Notes under the pieces: generated by a model
Seen by the model: only the letters and a program-made list of their open reading frames with translations
Databases searched by the model: none
What the model was told of the DNA's origin: nothing
In this document: positions 52,501-60,596 of the stretch, piece by piece
Layout of the letters: each line of letters begins with the position of its first letter
How positions within the stretch are numbered: position 1 is the first letter of the stretch
Position numbers and translations under genes: made by a program
Assembly: GCF_003966895.1 (NCBI RefSeq)
Contig: NZ_AP018449.1
Location: 3,055,501-3,119,500 of the forward strand
Source: Methylomusa anaerophila
GTDB lineage: Bacteria > Bacillota > Negativicutes > Sporomusales > Sporomusaceae
Direction: 5' to 3'
DNA: 64,000 nt

Positions 52501-55082
52501 AGTTTGACAGACTGGTAAACGGTATTGACGAACAGGCCGATGTTGAAGCTGCTGGACTCAGCAGGGAAGAAGTTGATTTGGCAGCAGCAAACCTGGAAAA
52601 AGCCGTTCTCCATTCCATGCTGCAGGCGCTACTCAAGGCGGGGCTGTTTGCCGACGATAATGATGAAAAGCACTCGGAAAAGCATTCCCATTCAATGGAA
52701 GAAATCCTGAAAAAAGATGAGATAGTGCCTGCATTTCACTGGTTGGTCAGGCGCTGGCTGGCAATGTTGACTGAAGCCGGGTTGCTGTTGGAACATCCTC
52801 CTCAACATTTTAGCTGCCCCCGGAAACCGGACGGGAAGGAAGTAAACGAGTATTGGCAGGCGGCCGAGGCGTCGTGGGTTGCAAAGATTAGTTCAACGGG
52901 ATTCATAGCCTATGTGCGAAGCAATGCGGAAAAGTTGCCGCAATTGCTCAACGGACAACAGGATCCGGTTTCACTGCTTTTTCCCGAGGGGAGGTTCGAC
53001 CATGTTCGCGCCTTGTACTTTGATCATGTCATGGCCAACTATCTCAATCATTGTATTTGTACCCTCCTAAAACGCATTGCCGGGAATCATTCAGGCAAAC
53101 CTTTGCGGATTTTGGAGATTGGAGCCGGTACGGGGGCAACCACGGAAAGAGTGTTAAAATCCCTGGAAGGCTTTAATGTGGATTATTTATTTACAGATGT
53201 CACAGCATTTTTTATCCCCGGGGCAAAATCATCTTTGGGACAATTCCCGGGGATACGTTTCGGTATTTTTGATGTGGATGAGGATTACCGGACCCAGGGG
53301 TTGGCGCCGAATAGCTTTGATATTGTGCTGGCTGCCGGGGTATTGGAGAACGCCCGCGACATTCCGGCAAGCATGAACAGGTTAAAAGAGCTAATTTGTC
53401 CCGGCGGTTGGCTGGTATTTACTGAACCAACAAAGGAACACGCCTGGATATTGGCTTCGCAGGCGTTTATGATGACTGAACCGGGTGACGGTTTGCGCGT
53501 AGACATTTCCTATCTTGACCGGGACGGATGGATGCGGCTGTTAAAAGAATATGGGGATGAACCGGTTTTGTCTTTACCGGCAGCGAACCACAAACTATCC
53601 TCTCTCGGCGTGCATCTGTTTGCAAAGCGTTTTAAAGAGGACTGGTTGCCGGTAAGTGTGCCGGAGTTGACGGATTTTCTCGCCCTACGCCTGCCCTCTC
53701 ATATGCTTCCTTCTCAGCTGCAAATTGCCGATGCCCTGCCGCTGACCGGCAATGGCAAGCTGGACCGGCACGAGTTGGCAAAATGGCGGCCTAAACCGAT
53801 CATAGAGAATTCCGCCATAGAAATGGATGAGAAAAGCTCAGACCTGCTGGAAGCGCAGCTTGCCAAGCTATGGGCTGAAGCATTGGGTATTCCCGGCATT
53901 GGAAGATTACAAAGCTTTTACGACCATGGCGCGGATTCACTCATTATGGCGCAAGTGGCTGGGAAGCTGCGCGAAAAATGTGCTGCGGATCCTTCACCAA
54001 GAGAAATTCCTTATGATGCATTACTCCGGCAAATGCTCAACTATCCAACTGTCGCTGCCTTGGCGGAATTTATACGCTTTTACAGTCAGGCGGCAGGACG
54101 CACGCCGGATGCGCTTTTGCCGGAACTGCGAAGCACGTCGGGTAATGCCGTGGTCACTGCTTACGGAGGGGGTGGGACAGGACCGCTTCGGGTTGTTTTC
54201 CATGCCGGCCTGGGTACAATGAACAGCTTTCATTTACTCTTGGAGCATTTTAAATTGCACAATATAGGACCTGTCATTGGCATTACGGTAGCGGACCCTG
54301 AGACGTATTGCGAGTTTGAACCATCCGGTCTTATTGAGCAAATTGCAGATGATTATGCCCGGTGCCTGTGGGCGAGTGGCCACACGCAAATGCAGCTCAT
54401 CGGCTATAGCCTGGGCGGATTTATTGCTGTTGAAGTTGCAAGGCGTCTGGTTGAGCAGGGCCTACATGTGTCCGATCTGGTTTTGATTGACAGTCACCCG
54501 GTGCTTTTTGATGTTGACGATGATCTGGTCATTGAATTATTGTTTATTCCCAATCTGCATATTACCCTTGAACAGGCAGGTTTTGGCGGCGTAGATAGCG
54601 CTGATTTGGTACGGGGGTTATTACATATCTTCGAAAGCAACAACAAAAGTGTGCCAAAAGGATCTTCGTGCACAATCGGGGGCGATGAGGGCCTGGATAA
54701 AGTGGGCAAGTTATTTCGAAGACTGGCATCTCTCAGTATGAGGGAACGATTCAAAGCTTATAGCGATGCAGTTGCAAAAATCACCGGCGAGCAAATGCCG
54801 GTTGAGATGGCCGAGGGCCTGTATAAAGTCTATCGCCAAAGCTTTAAGGCTGCCCGGTTTACACCCCCGCCCTATATGGGGAATATCCGTTTCTTGCTGG
54901 CACTTGAGCCATTTAGTATTTTACCCGATACCGCTGAAATGACACTTGATTTTTGGCGGGAAGTCTGTCTTGATGAATTTGAAGTTACAGAAATTAGGGG
55001 AAATCACTTAAGTTGCATTGAAGAAGAACCAAATGCAACCAATCTTGCCAAGCTGATATCTGCGCCGCTTATCAAGAATTGA
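49539..55082 (+). CDS. NRPS: docking-Cy-A(MT)-PCP-TE, terminating module for cysteine
   Basis: An 1847-aa synthetase like PchF. The first 60 residues form a TubC-type docking domain (LLARFRREGVFLWEQNGQLC, APKGRLKDNDLQALKDNK). Then come a cyclisation domain with DFLIADWAS (208-216), an adenylation domain with TSGSTG at 677 and the cysteine code DLYN-LS-L-IW, an embedded methyltransferase with intact SAM loop ILEIGAGTGATT (1191), a PCP (GADSL, S1467) and a type I thioesterase (GYSLGG, S1624; EIRGNHLS near the end). It should add and cyclise the third cysteine, methylate it or its reduced ring, and release the product. It is 3 bases behind the reductase-methyltransferase gene. Confidence 0.92.
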   Translation: MSQNTKTNPNQLLARFRREGVFLWEQNGQLCYKAPKGRLKDNDLQALKDNKTDILDLLQAESKPVTVTPDPESRFEPFPLTDIQSAYLLGRHNLFGYGGLSCHIYLELNYPELDPKRTEAVWNRLILRHDMLRTTIDQKGCQRVRQSVPQLKVAYTDTSGWEEQKAEAKLAEIREEMGHRLYNTDHWPLFDIGVTKAHKRAVLHFSMDFLIADWASIWLLLSEFEALYEEPGRQLPDLDLSFRDYLLAESRLRETATYSRDKDYWLRRVDTLPSAPDLPLAGQQDNSGTARFRRRFLQLDNHTWEGLKQRAQKLGLTPTAVVMTAYAAVIKRWSRNEKFCLNLTLLNRLPLHAQVNDIVGDFTSVNLLAVDWCEEYSFSEQARTLQKQLFEDLDHRLFSGVEVLREIARRRGREAALMPVVFTSAIGLVEPTAGNQRKGKVNGHGISQTPQVVIDCQAMDGLAGLQVNWDVREGVFPDRMVDDMFDAFDELLRSLARTDQIWDTNEAVALPAWQLTERQQINAVKAPLPDQQLHRQVLAQATATPDLPAVFDSEGHVTYRELAQRAAAVAEKLKELGCVTQDRVAIVMDKCVHQVAAVLGTLLVGAVYVPIDTKQPELRRLAMLEQASVRFVLTCSITPMQWPDKLKIIEADKLKPYRGNITIAGGNPDLPAYIIYTSGSTGQPKGVVISHRAAANTIADINRRFNINRGDRVLGLAQLSFDLSVYDIFGPLSVGGALVYPNAGRLTDPSHWAELMAQQEVTVWNSVPALMQMLVAYLNSEQKITLPQLRLALLSGDWIPLTLPDMLVRRLPAVQVISLGGATEASIWSIYHIYKGLKADWRSIPYGRPLANQEFRVLDAQLRACPVWVAGELYITGCGLAEGYWGDNKITQERFFLHPVDGQRLYRTGDLGRYTPGGEIEFLGREDNQVKIKGHRIELGEIEATLLKHPAVAAAGVVVDGSGDDKALFAVVETAHRKERNPDEQKTEFDRLVNGIDEQADVEAAGLSREEVDLAAANLEKAVLHSMLQALLKAGLFADDNDEKHSEKHSHSMEEILKKDEIVPAFHWLVRRWLAMLTEAGLLLEHPPQHFSCPRKPDGKEVNEYWQAAEASWVAKISSTGFIAYVRSNAEKLPQLLNGQQDPVSLLFPEGRFDHVRALYFDHVMANYLNHCICTLLKRIAGNHSGKPLRILEIGAGTGATTERVLKSLEGFNVDYLFTDVTAFFIPGAKSSLGQFPGIRFGIFDVDEDYRTQGLAPNSFDIVLAAGVLENARDIPASMNRLKELICPGGWLVFTEPTKEHAWILASQAFMMTEPGDGLRVDISYLDRDGWMRLLKEYGDEPVLSLPAANHKLSSLGVHLFAKRFKEDWLPVSVPELTDFLALRLPSHMLPSQLQIADALPLTGNGKLDRHELAKWRPKPIIENSAIEMDEKSSDLLEAQLAKLWAEALGIPGIGRLQSFYDHGADSLIMAQVAGKLREKCAADPSPREIPYDALLRQMLNYPTVAALAEFIRFYSQAAGRTPDALLPELRSTSGNAVVTAYGGGGTGPLRVVFHAGLGTMNSFHLLLEHFKLHNIGPVIGITVADPETYCEFEPSGLIEQIADDYARCLWASGHTQMQLIGYSLGGFIAVEVARRLVEQGLHVSDLVLIDSHPVLFDVDDDLVIELLFIPNLHITLEQAGFGGVDSADLVRGLLHIFESNNKSVPKGSSCTIGGDEGLDKVGKLFRRLASLSMRERFKAYSDAVAKITGEQMPVEMAEGLYKVYRQSFKAARFTPPPYMGNIRFLLALEPFSILPDTAEMTLDFWREVCLDEFEVTEIRGNHLSCIEEEPNATNLAKLISAPLIKN

Positions 55083-55144
55083 ACGTTCCGCGGCAAGCCT
55101 TAGAGCAATTAAACCCGCAGCAACCCGGGGATAGGAGGATGAAG

Positions 55145-56158
55145 ATGAAAGAACGGGAGACGGACCTGAAAGACCCGGTAACGAAGGCCATTCAGCGAAG
55201 AGTGTCTGTACTGCAACTGGCCGAAGTTCTGGGGAATGTTTCGGAAGCCTGCAGATGTTCCGGTATGAACCGGACCAGTTTCTATGAATGGAAAAAGCGG
55301 TTTCAAACCCAGGGAATAGAAGGCTTGAAAAATCTGCCGCCGATTCACAGGACACACCCGCAGAGGACACCGCCCGCAGTTGAGGCGAAAGTGATCGCGG
55401 CCAGTTTGGATCATCCCGACTGGGGTTGTTTGAAACTGGAAGCTTGTGTGAAATCACAGGGCATTCATGTCAGTTCAACCACCATCCAAAAAATCTTGCT
55501 TTGTCATAATCTGGGTTCCCGGCCCCAACGTTGGTTAAGACTGGAAAAAAAGTATCTAATGGAAGGGTTGCCGCTTAATTCTGAAGCGGTCAGGAAAATT
55601 GAACAATATAATCCTTGTTTTAAGGAGCGCTATACGGCAGTGAACCGCCCCGGCGAATTGTTGGCGCAAGACTCTTTTTATGTGGGCACCCTCTCAGATC
55701 TAGGCCAGATTTATCTGCATGCCGTGGTCGATATGTATAATTCCTTTGCCTTTGGGCTGCTTTATGCCGGCAGAGCGCCCAAATGCGCCGTGGCTGTGCT
55801 TCGTAACCAGGTGCTGCCGTTCTTCCGGGAGAAAAAAATTCCGGTAGGTGCTGTTGTCACAGACAACGGACGGGAGTTTTACGGTAAAGAAACGCATTAT
55901 GAGAATTTCCTGGCGCTTAACGGCGTGAAACACCGGCGCCCGCAGGGACGGAATCCGAAAACCAATGGCTTTATTGAACGGTTTAAGCGTACGGTTCTGA
56001 AGGAGTTTTTCCTCATAGCCTTTCAAAACAAGTTCTATAACACTGTTGAAGGGTTGCAGGCGGATTTTGATGTTTGGCTGGCTGCTTACAACTATGAACG
56101 GCCGCACTTAGGCTATCGCAATTTTGGGAAGCGGCCTATTGATATGATTAATGATTAA
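55145..56158 (+). mobile_element. IS481-type transposase gene
   Basis: A DDE integrase-core transposase of about 337 aa from ATG 55145 (AGGAGG 6 bases upstream; ATG 55139 is an alternative). The N-terminal helix-turn-helix is VLQLAEVLGNVSEACRCSGMNRTSFYEWKKRF. The catalytic residues are visible in LAQDSFY (first D), VVTDNGREF (second D) and NGFIERFKR (E), followed by YNYERPHLGYRNFGKRP. It appears intact. It begins 60 bases behind the last NRPS stop; I could not find clear terminal inverted repeats, so the limits of the element are unknown. Confidence 0.85.
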
Positions 56159-56290
56159 TGATTAACGACTTTAAATAAGGGCTGATGCCCCTGACCCTGC
56201 ATGCCGTGTGGGCCACCATCCTGGGAGCGGTGAACAAAGGGGCTGCCTCTTATAGGTTTAAAAACCTTTTGAGACAGCCCCTTTTTATAT
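56159..56290 (+). terminator. Terminator after the transposase gene, with short coding-like tract
   Basis: GGGGCTGCCTC... pairs with TTTTGAGACAGCCCC (56237-56283) followed by TTTTTATA. Before it, 56180-56240 reads MPLTLHAVWATILGAVNKG in one frame, which resembles part of a membrane protein and could be a remnant of a disrupted gene. Confidence 0.55.
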
Positions 56291-56383
56291 TATAAACAAT
56301 GAATATAATTTCTTGTCCCATGAACTACCGGCAACTGTCAGCGTCGCAAACGCCGCGAACAACCTTGCAGTATTTAGGAAATG

Positions 56384-57802
56384 CTAGAATGTCTGCAGCG
56401 ATTTACCCGTTACCAGATCGATCACATTATTATTATCGGCCAGCAAGCTTTCTGTACCGATGGAAACCAGGTACTGGCCCATCATTCTGACGGTTGCATC
56501 GCTAGAAGAAGCCAGTGATTGGTAAATAGACCTGGTTTGAGAGTCGGGATTTTCGTCACCTTGGTAATGGGCGATCATAGCGGCTATAAATATGTCGGAT
56601 ACAGTCAGAGAAGGAGTTATTTTGGTTGCTGCATAACCTGTTGCCATTGCAGTTAACTGAGCGTCAGTGTAAGTAGGGTAAGATCCCCTTAATAGGATTG
56701 CCAAATATTGAATCAGCAAATCTTTCATATTATTGGCGGTAAAATTTTTGGCGTAGGTCTGGAAGTCAACATTGCCTGTATTGTAAGCAGTGGTTGTTAC
56801 TCTCTGAGAAATCGTTCTCAGTTTCTTTCTATCGGGAGAAAACTCCACGTAACGGTAAGGAATAGGGTAGGTAACTAGTGATCCCGTTTCCACATCGATG
56901 AGGAAATCGCCGTTGGCGCCAGTAATTTGTTTCTCCGCTATATCCTGAGCGTGGAAGTGTCCCGTAAACACTATCTTCATTCCGAGACTGCTTAATTCTT
57001 TTGCCACTTGATCATAATTTTCTACAACATATTCTCCCCAAAACTGTGGTTGGGCGGAGAAGTGGGGTACGATACCATGATGCATCATGCCGATTACTGT
57101 TTTGCCTTCAGCAACGGACGCTTTAATTTGGTTTTTTATCCAATTTAATCGGTCTGTTGTGAAGCTGCCCCTGGTTGCCCCATACACACAAGAGTCCATA
57201 GCGACCAGGCGAAGGCCCTTAGCCGGTTCGACAACATAACTCAGTGAGTTGGGGTCTACGGCAATAGCCTTATTGTAACCACATTCGTTATAAATACGCT
57301 TAAATTCGCTGCCGGAGGTATTTGGTACCCTCGTTTTGGTGCTGCCGCTGTAGCTATAGGCATTAGGGCAATCGATGTCGTGGTTTCCATTAATGACATA
57401 CACCGGTTTTCCCGCTTGGGCAAGTTCGCGCATGTAGTCGGCAAACTTCTGGTGACAAAGGTATTCCCCGTCTTTTGTCAAGTCGCCGCACACGATGACA
57501 AACTGGGCGTCACTTTTCTTTATGGCGTTGATGACGCTTTCAAGGGTTGTCTTGCTTTCGGCCAGCATCTTTCTATCTTGCGCGAGATAGGCTTCAAAGG
57601 CCGGGCCTGTTGTGCCAAGGCTGGGATCATAATAATGGGTATCGGAGAGAACGACAAATTTGACATTGTCTAAATACTTGCCGACAGGAAGAGCAGCGAA
57701 AGCTGTTGCTGGGTCGAATGCCATTGCCGCCGCGGTCCCCAGAGCCAGCTGCAAAAAACTTCTGCGGCTCAGAATATGTATGGAACCGGTTTTATCCTTC
57801 AT
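56384..57802 (-). CDS. Tat-exported calcineurin-like metallophosphoesterase
   Basis: A 472-aa protein starting with a twin-arginine signal (LSRRSFLQLALGTAAAMAF, then ATAFA). The metallophosphoesterase motifs are FVVLSDTHYYDP (D..H), IVCGDLTKDGE (GD), VINGNHDIDC (GNHD), MMHHGIVPHF and FTGHFHAQDI (GHxH), so the two-metal site is complete. It is probably a periplasmic phosphatase or nucleotidase; the substrate is unknown. The C-terminal 130 residues are helical and unassigned. ATG follows AAGGAGGCACTTAT. The last codons lie close to the terminator region after the transposase gene, from which it is convergent. Confidence 0.88.
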   Translation of the reverse strand: MKDKTGSIHILSRRSFLQLALGTAAAMAFDPATAFAALPVGKYLDNVKFVVLSDTHYYDPSLGTTGPAFEAYLAQDRKMLAESKTTLESVINAIKKSDAQFVIVCGDLTKDGEYLCHQKFADYMRELAQAGKPVYVINGNHDIDCPNAYSYSGSTKTRVPNTSGSEFKRIYNECGYNKAIAVDPNSLSYVVEPAKGLRLVAMDSCVYGATRGSFTTDRLNWIKNQIKASVAEGKTVIGMMHHGIVPHFSAQPQFWGEYVVENYDQVAKELSSLGMKIVFTGHFHAQDIAEKQITGANGDFLIDVETGSLVTYPIPYRYVEFSPDRKKLRTISQRVTTTAYNTGNVDFQTYAKNFTANNMKDLLIQYLAILLRGSYPTYTDAQLTAMATGYAATKITPSLTVSDIFIAAMIAHYQGDENPDSQTRSIYQSLASSSDATVRMMGQYLVSIGTESLLADNNNVIDLVTGKSLQTF

Positions 57803-57847
57803 ATAAGTGCCTCCTTATTTGTCATTTTGTGAACCTGGCCAAGAGGG

Positions 57848-58543
57848 TTAGAATTTAAATGTCACGCCATAGCCAAAGCCTTTGGCGGTGAAATCCGATT
57901 GACCATTGCCATCTTTCCAGGATAAGTTTTTATACTGACTGTTAGTGTAGAAGGCGTCTAAATCGACGTTTTGGGCCAAAGCATAACTGACTCCCAATTT
58001 ACAGGCGTTCATGTTGTTGCCAAAGGCGACAGTTGCATAAAGGTTGGTTTTGTCCATAACAGGGAGTATGCCAGTCAAGCCAAGTTGCCAGTAGCTTTTC
58101 CAGTCCGTGCTGGTGCTACCGCCTTCTATGAAGCCATCACCGCTTGAAGATATTTCTTGTGTTGCTTTTACTTGGGAAAAACCGGTAAAAGCGACAGCGT
58201 TTTCGTTTAATTGATAAAGAAGGTTATACTCTTTTACATCCAATTTGGTGTTAAAGGTTAATAAATTATTGAAATTGGTGTCTTTGGATTTAGGTGCGGA
58301 TTGTTTGTACTGTAGGGCAATCTTGTTCCCAAGACCGGCAGTTAAATCAAAGCCTACGGTGCTTTTGCCATCAGCATCGGGAATGCTGCCTCCGGCATCA
58401 TGGTAGGTTTCTGATATCTTAGGAGACTGGAATGTCACGTCGAGAGCCATTTTCCCCTGGGAAAAATCGGTTAAGGGGCCGGCGAAAGCAGTATTAGCTA
58501 TCGCCATGATTCCGAAAATAACAATACATGTTTTGCGTTTCAT
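57848..58543 (-). CDS. Outer-membrane beta-barrel protein
   Basis: A 231-aa protein from ATG 58543; the frame extends 10 codons further, but GGAGGAGTTGCCGTCC sits before this start. A signal peptide (MKRKTCIVIFGIMAIANTAFA) leads to GPLTDFSQGKMALDV, resembling the mature start of the 171-aa barrel at 2421. Many alternating strands follow (FDLTAGLGNKIALQYKQ, SYWQLGLTGILP, TNLYATVAFGNN) and the C-terminus is FGYGVTFKF, a barrel-insertion signal. The function is unknown; a small porin or envelope-structural protein is likely. Confidence 0.75.
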   Translation of the reverse strand: MKRKTCIVIFGIMAIANTAFAGPLTDFSQGKMALDVTFQSPKISETYHDAGGSIPDADGKSTVGFDLTAGLGNKIALQYKQSAPKSKDTNFNNLLTFNTKLDVKEYNLLYQLNENAVAFTGFSQVKATQEISSSGDGFIEGGSTSTDWKSYWQLGLTGILPVMDKTNLYATVAFGNNMNACKLGVSYALAQNVDLDAFYTNSQYKNLSWKDGNGQSDFTAKGFGYGVTFKF

Positions 58544-58714
58544 GGACGGCAACTCCTCCTGTTCACGAATCAATTGAATTGATTGATAATTATCTATTAT
58601 CTAACATAAATTATAGCAAACGTTGGAAAATGAAAATATTACAATTGTGTTAAGAGGTTGTTATTTTTTTGAATGAACAATATGATCAATTAAAATAATG
58701 AAAGGACAAATGAG

Positions 58715-58768
58715 AACAGCTTATCCAATGATATCCATGCTTTTATCATTGGATAAGCTGTTTTTGCA
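58715..58768. terminator. Perfect 19-bp inverted repeat, terminator
   Basis: Arms 58715-58733 and 58744-58762 (AACAGCTTATCCAATGATA and its complement) with a 10-base loop; TTTTT follows on the plus strand. It separates the flavin-reductase gene from the barrel-protein gene, both on the minus strand. Confidence 0.8.
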
Positions 58769-58787
58769 GTTTTGACGTTCCTATTAT

Positions 58788-59558
58788 TTATTTTGCCCTG
58801 TTTTCCCGATATAGGTGATAGGTGAGAGGATCTTCATCTACAATCATCCGGCCGGCGGTTACATCGCCTATAAACAAAGTATGGGTTCCGACATCAACAC
58901 TTTTTTCGGGAAGAATTGTTCCTTCCACATACGCTACCCCGTTTTTCAATATGGGACAGCCATTTTTTCCGGCTATATACTCTATATCCTTAAACTTATT
59001 TACATTGCGTCCGGACTGATAGCCAAAATGCCGGACCATATCCAACTGATTAGTACTCAGCATGGATATGGCGAATACCGCGCTGGCCATTATATATTCA
59101 TGGGTTAGATTTTCTTTGTTAAGACAGACGGCCAGCCGCGTCGGCTGGTCGGTTAGCTGGAAAGCGGTGTTACAGCATTGGCCGTTCAATTGGCCGGCAT
59201 TAACGGAAGTAATAATATATAGTCCATAGCTGACTTTATTAAGGGCCGATCTGGCGGTGCCCAGTCCGGCAGCGGCGATTGCCTCGGCAGTAAGGGATTG
59301 AGCGTCATCACTTAAGAGGACGAACGCGTCAGATCCAGCGCCGCATAACGGGCAGACATCAGGCGGGGTTTCGCCCACATGAACGTAATCGCACACAGTA
59401 CACTTCCAACGTTTGGCAGGAATCGGCCGGGCTGTTGCGACAGTAGTTTCGCCAACAGATGAAAACTCTTCCGGACCGACTCCGCAGATGGGACATTCCG
59501 CCGGAGGTTTCTCTCCCTCATACACATATCCGCAGACATTGCAGCGCCATTTGCTCAT
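58788..59558 (-). CDS. Flavin reductase with two N-terminal rubredoxin domains
   Basis: A 256-aa protein from ATG 59558 (AGGAGGGTGTTGG before it; the longer frame adds a spurious hydrophobic head). Two rubredoxin-like iron sites lead: WRCNVCGYVYEGEKPPAECPICG and WKCTVCDYVHVGETPPDVCPLCG, each with two CxxC pairs. The rest is a flavin reductase/FMN-binding split-barrel domain (KVSYGLYIITS, QCCNTAFQLTDQPTRLAVCLNKENLTH, FAISMLSTNQLDMVRHFGYQSGRNVNKF). Such enzymes pass electrons to oxygen or peroxide detoxification in anaerobes. Having two rubredoxin units is less common than one. Confidence 0.9.
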   Translation of the reverse strand: MSKWRCNVCGYVYEGEKPPAECPICGVGPEEFSSVGETTVATARPIPAKRWKCTVCDYVHVGETPPDVCPLCGAGSDAFVLLSDDAQSLTAEAIAAAGLGTARSALNKVSYGLYIITSVNAGQLNGQCCNTAFQLTDQPTRLAVCLNKENLTHEYIMASAVFAISMLSTNQLDMVRHFGYQSGRNVNKFKDIEYIAGKNGCPILKNGVAYVEGTILPEKSVDVGTHTLFIGDVTAGRMIVDEDPLTYHLYRENRAK

Positions 59559-60011
59559 CCAACACCCTCCTAATAAGCACATTGCATAATATAAACACAG
59601 AAAAAAATCATTTAACAACAAATTTCGTTTGATTAACATTTTCCTGCAAATTTATTTATTTGTCAATAATACAATGAAATATTCCATGATAAAAAAACAA
59701 AACCGCCATCCTTACCGGATGACGATTCCTGGTGTGGTACGCAGTTTAGCGGCTCCAGCTGGCAGGCCAGTTTTTCGGTATGTACATCTTGTTTTCTATC
59801 GTCGTCTTAGGGTGATTATTATGTGTGGGTGTGGGTTGGCTGCTATGAGTCGAATTTGTATTGGATAAAGCGGGCAACCGGGGAACTTCTGTAATTGTTC
59901 CGGTATGTTTTGCATGAATGCAATTAACGTTCAAATTTACCACCTCTAATTTTTATTAATAACTTTTCAGGAAGATATATGCAGTCGATATATGATAACC
60001 ATCTTTATTCG
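59559..60011. other. Gap containing a possible small gene
   Basis: The region between flavin reductase and flavodoxin, both on the minus strand, is AT-rich near 59600-59690. Its only supportable content is the small minus-strand frame listed at 59746-59934. Confidence 0.4.
59746..59934 (-). CDS. Possible small Asn/Thr/His-rich protein (62 aa)
   Basis: TTG 59934 lies 6 bases behind a good GAGGTG ribosome site. The frame encodes NVNCIHAKHTGTITEVPRL, an Asn/Thr/Ser/His-rich middle (NTNSTHSSQPTPTHNNHPK) and a basic end. It is soluble and probably disordered; no family is recognised. Composition of this kind occurs in spore-coat or metal-binding small proteins, but there is no direct evidence. 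Confidence 0.4.
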   Translation of the reverse strand: MNVNCIHAKHTGTITEVPRLPALSNTNSTHSSQPTPTHNNHPKTTIENKMYIPKNWPASWSR

Positions 60012-60449
60012 CTAGCGGGCAGCGGACGCAAGTTTTGCCCCCAGTTCCTTGCACTTAGCCTCTCCGGCATCGTCCGGAGTACTTTGGATAATCAGCCCGT
60101 TGTCCACCAGGGCGGCGCCCTGATTTTTCATTCGTTCCGTCCAATCCCGCATCCACTGACCGTCGCCCCAATCATAAGAGCCGAATAAGGCCAATGGTTT
60201 TCCGGCCAGGTTTTCTCCCTCCAGGGAATGAATGAAAGGTTCCATTTCTTCTTCTTCCAAGGCCTCATCTCCCATGGACGGGCAACCAAGAGCCAAGGCA
60301 TTTGAGTTAAGTACATCCTCGTGCGAAGCTTTGTCGACGGAAATTAAGCTTACGGCAACCCCATCCAAGCTTGCGCCTTCGGCAATTGCTTCAGCCATTT
60401 TTTGTGTATTTCCTGTCCCGCTCCAGTAAATAACCGATACTTTTTTCAT
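60012..60449 (-). CDS. Flavodoxin
   Basis: A 145-aa FMN electron carrier from ATG 60449 (GGAGGGATGAGCCT upstream; the longer frame reads through the Fur box). The phosphate-binding loop is VIYWSGTGNTQKMAEAIAEG, and the isoalloxazine-binding loops are LGCPSMGDEALEE and GSYDWGDGQWM. It is a short-chain flavodoxin that replaces ferredoxin when iron is scarce. The near-perfect Fur site at its promoter supports this role and links it to the siderophore region. Confidence 0.92.
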   Translation of the reverse strand: MKKVSVIYWSGTGNTQKMAEAIAEGASLDGVAVSLISVDKASHEDVLNSNALALGCPSMGDEALEEEEMEPFIHSLEGENLAGKPLALFGSYDWGDGQWMRDWTERMKNQGAALVDNGLIIQSTPDDAGEAKCKELGAKLASAAR

Positions 60450-60464
60450 AGGCTCATCCCTCCT

Positions 60465-60483
60465 GATAATGATAATTATTATC
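60465..60483 (-). promoter_or_regulatory. Fur box of the flavodoxin gene
   Basis: GATAATGATAATTATTATC matches 18 of 19 positions of the Fur consensus, about 16 bases before the flavodoxin start. Confidence 0.9.
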
Positions 60484-60536
60484 AATTAATGACCTATTCA
60501 TATCATACCATTAATCCAATTAGCTGTCAATAAAAA

Positions 60537-60562
60537 GAAAAGCTCCCGCCAGGAGCTTTTTT
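60537..60562. terminator. Intrinsic terminator of the P-type ATPase operon
   Basis: AAAGCTCC-CGCC-A-GGAGCTTTTTT; works on both strands (A's on one side, T's on the other). It ends the minus-strand marR-ATPase transcript. Confidence 0.8.
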
Positions 60563-60596
60563 ACGTAAAGGTACAACTTTTCTATAAAAACAGTCA

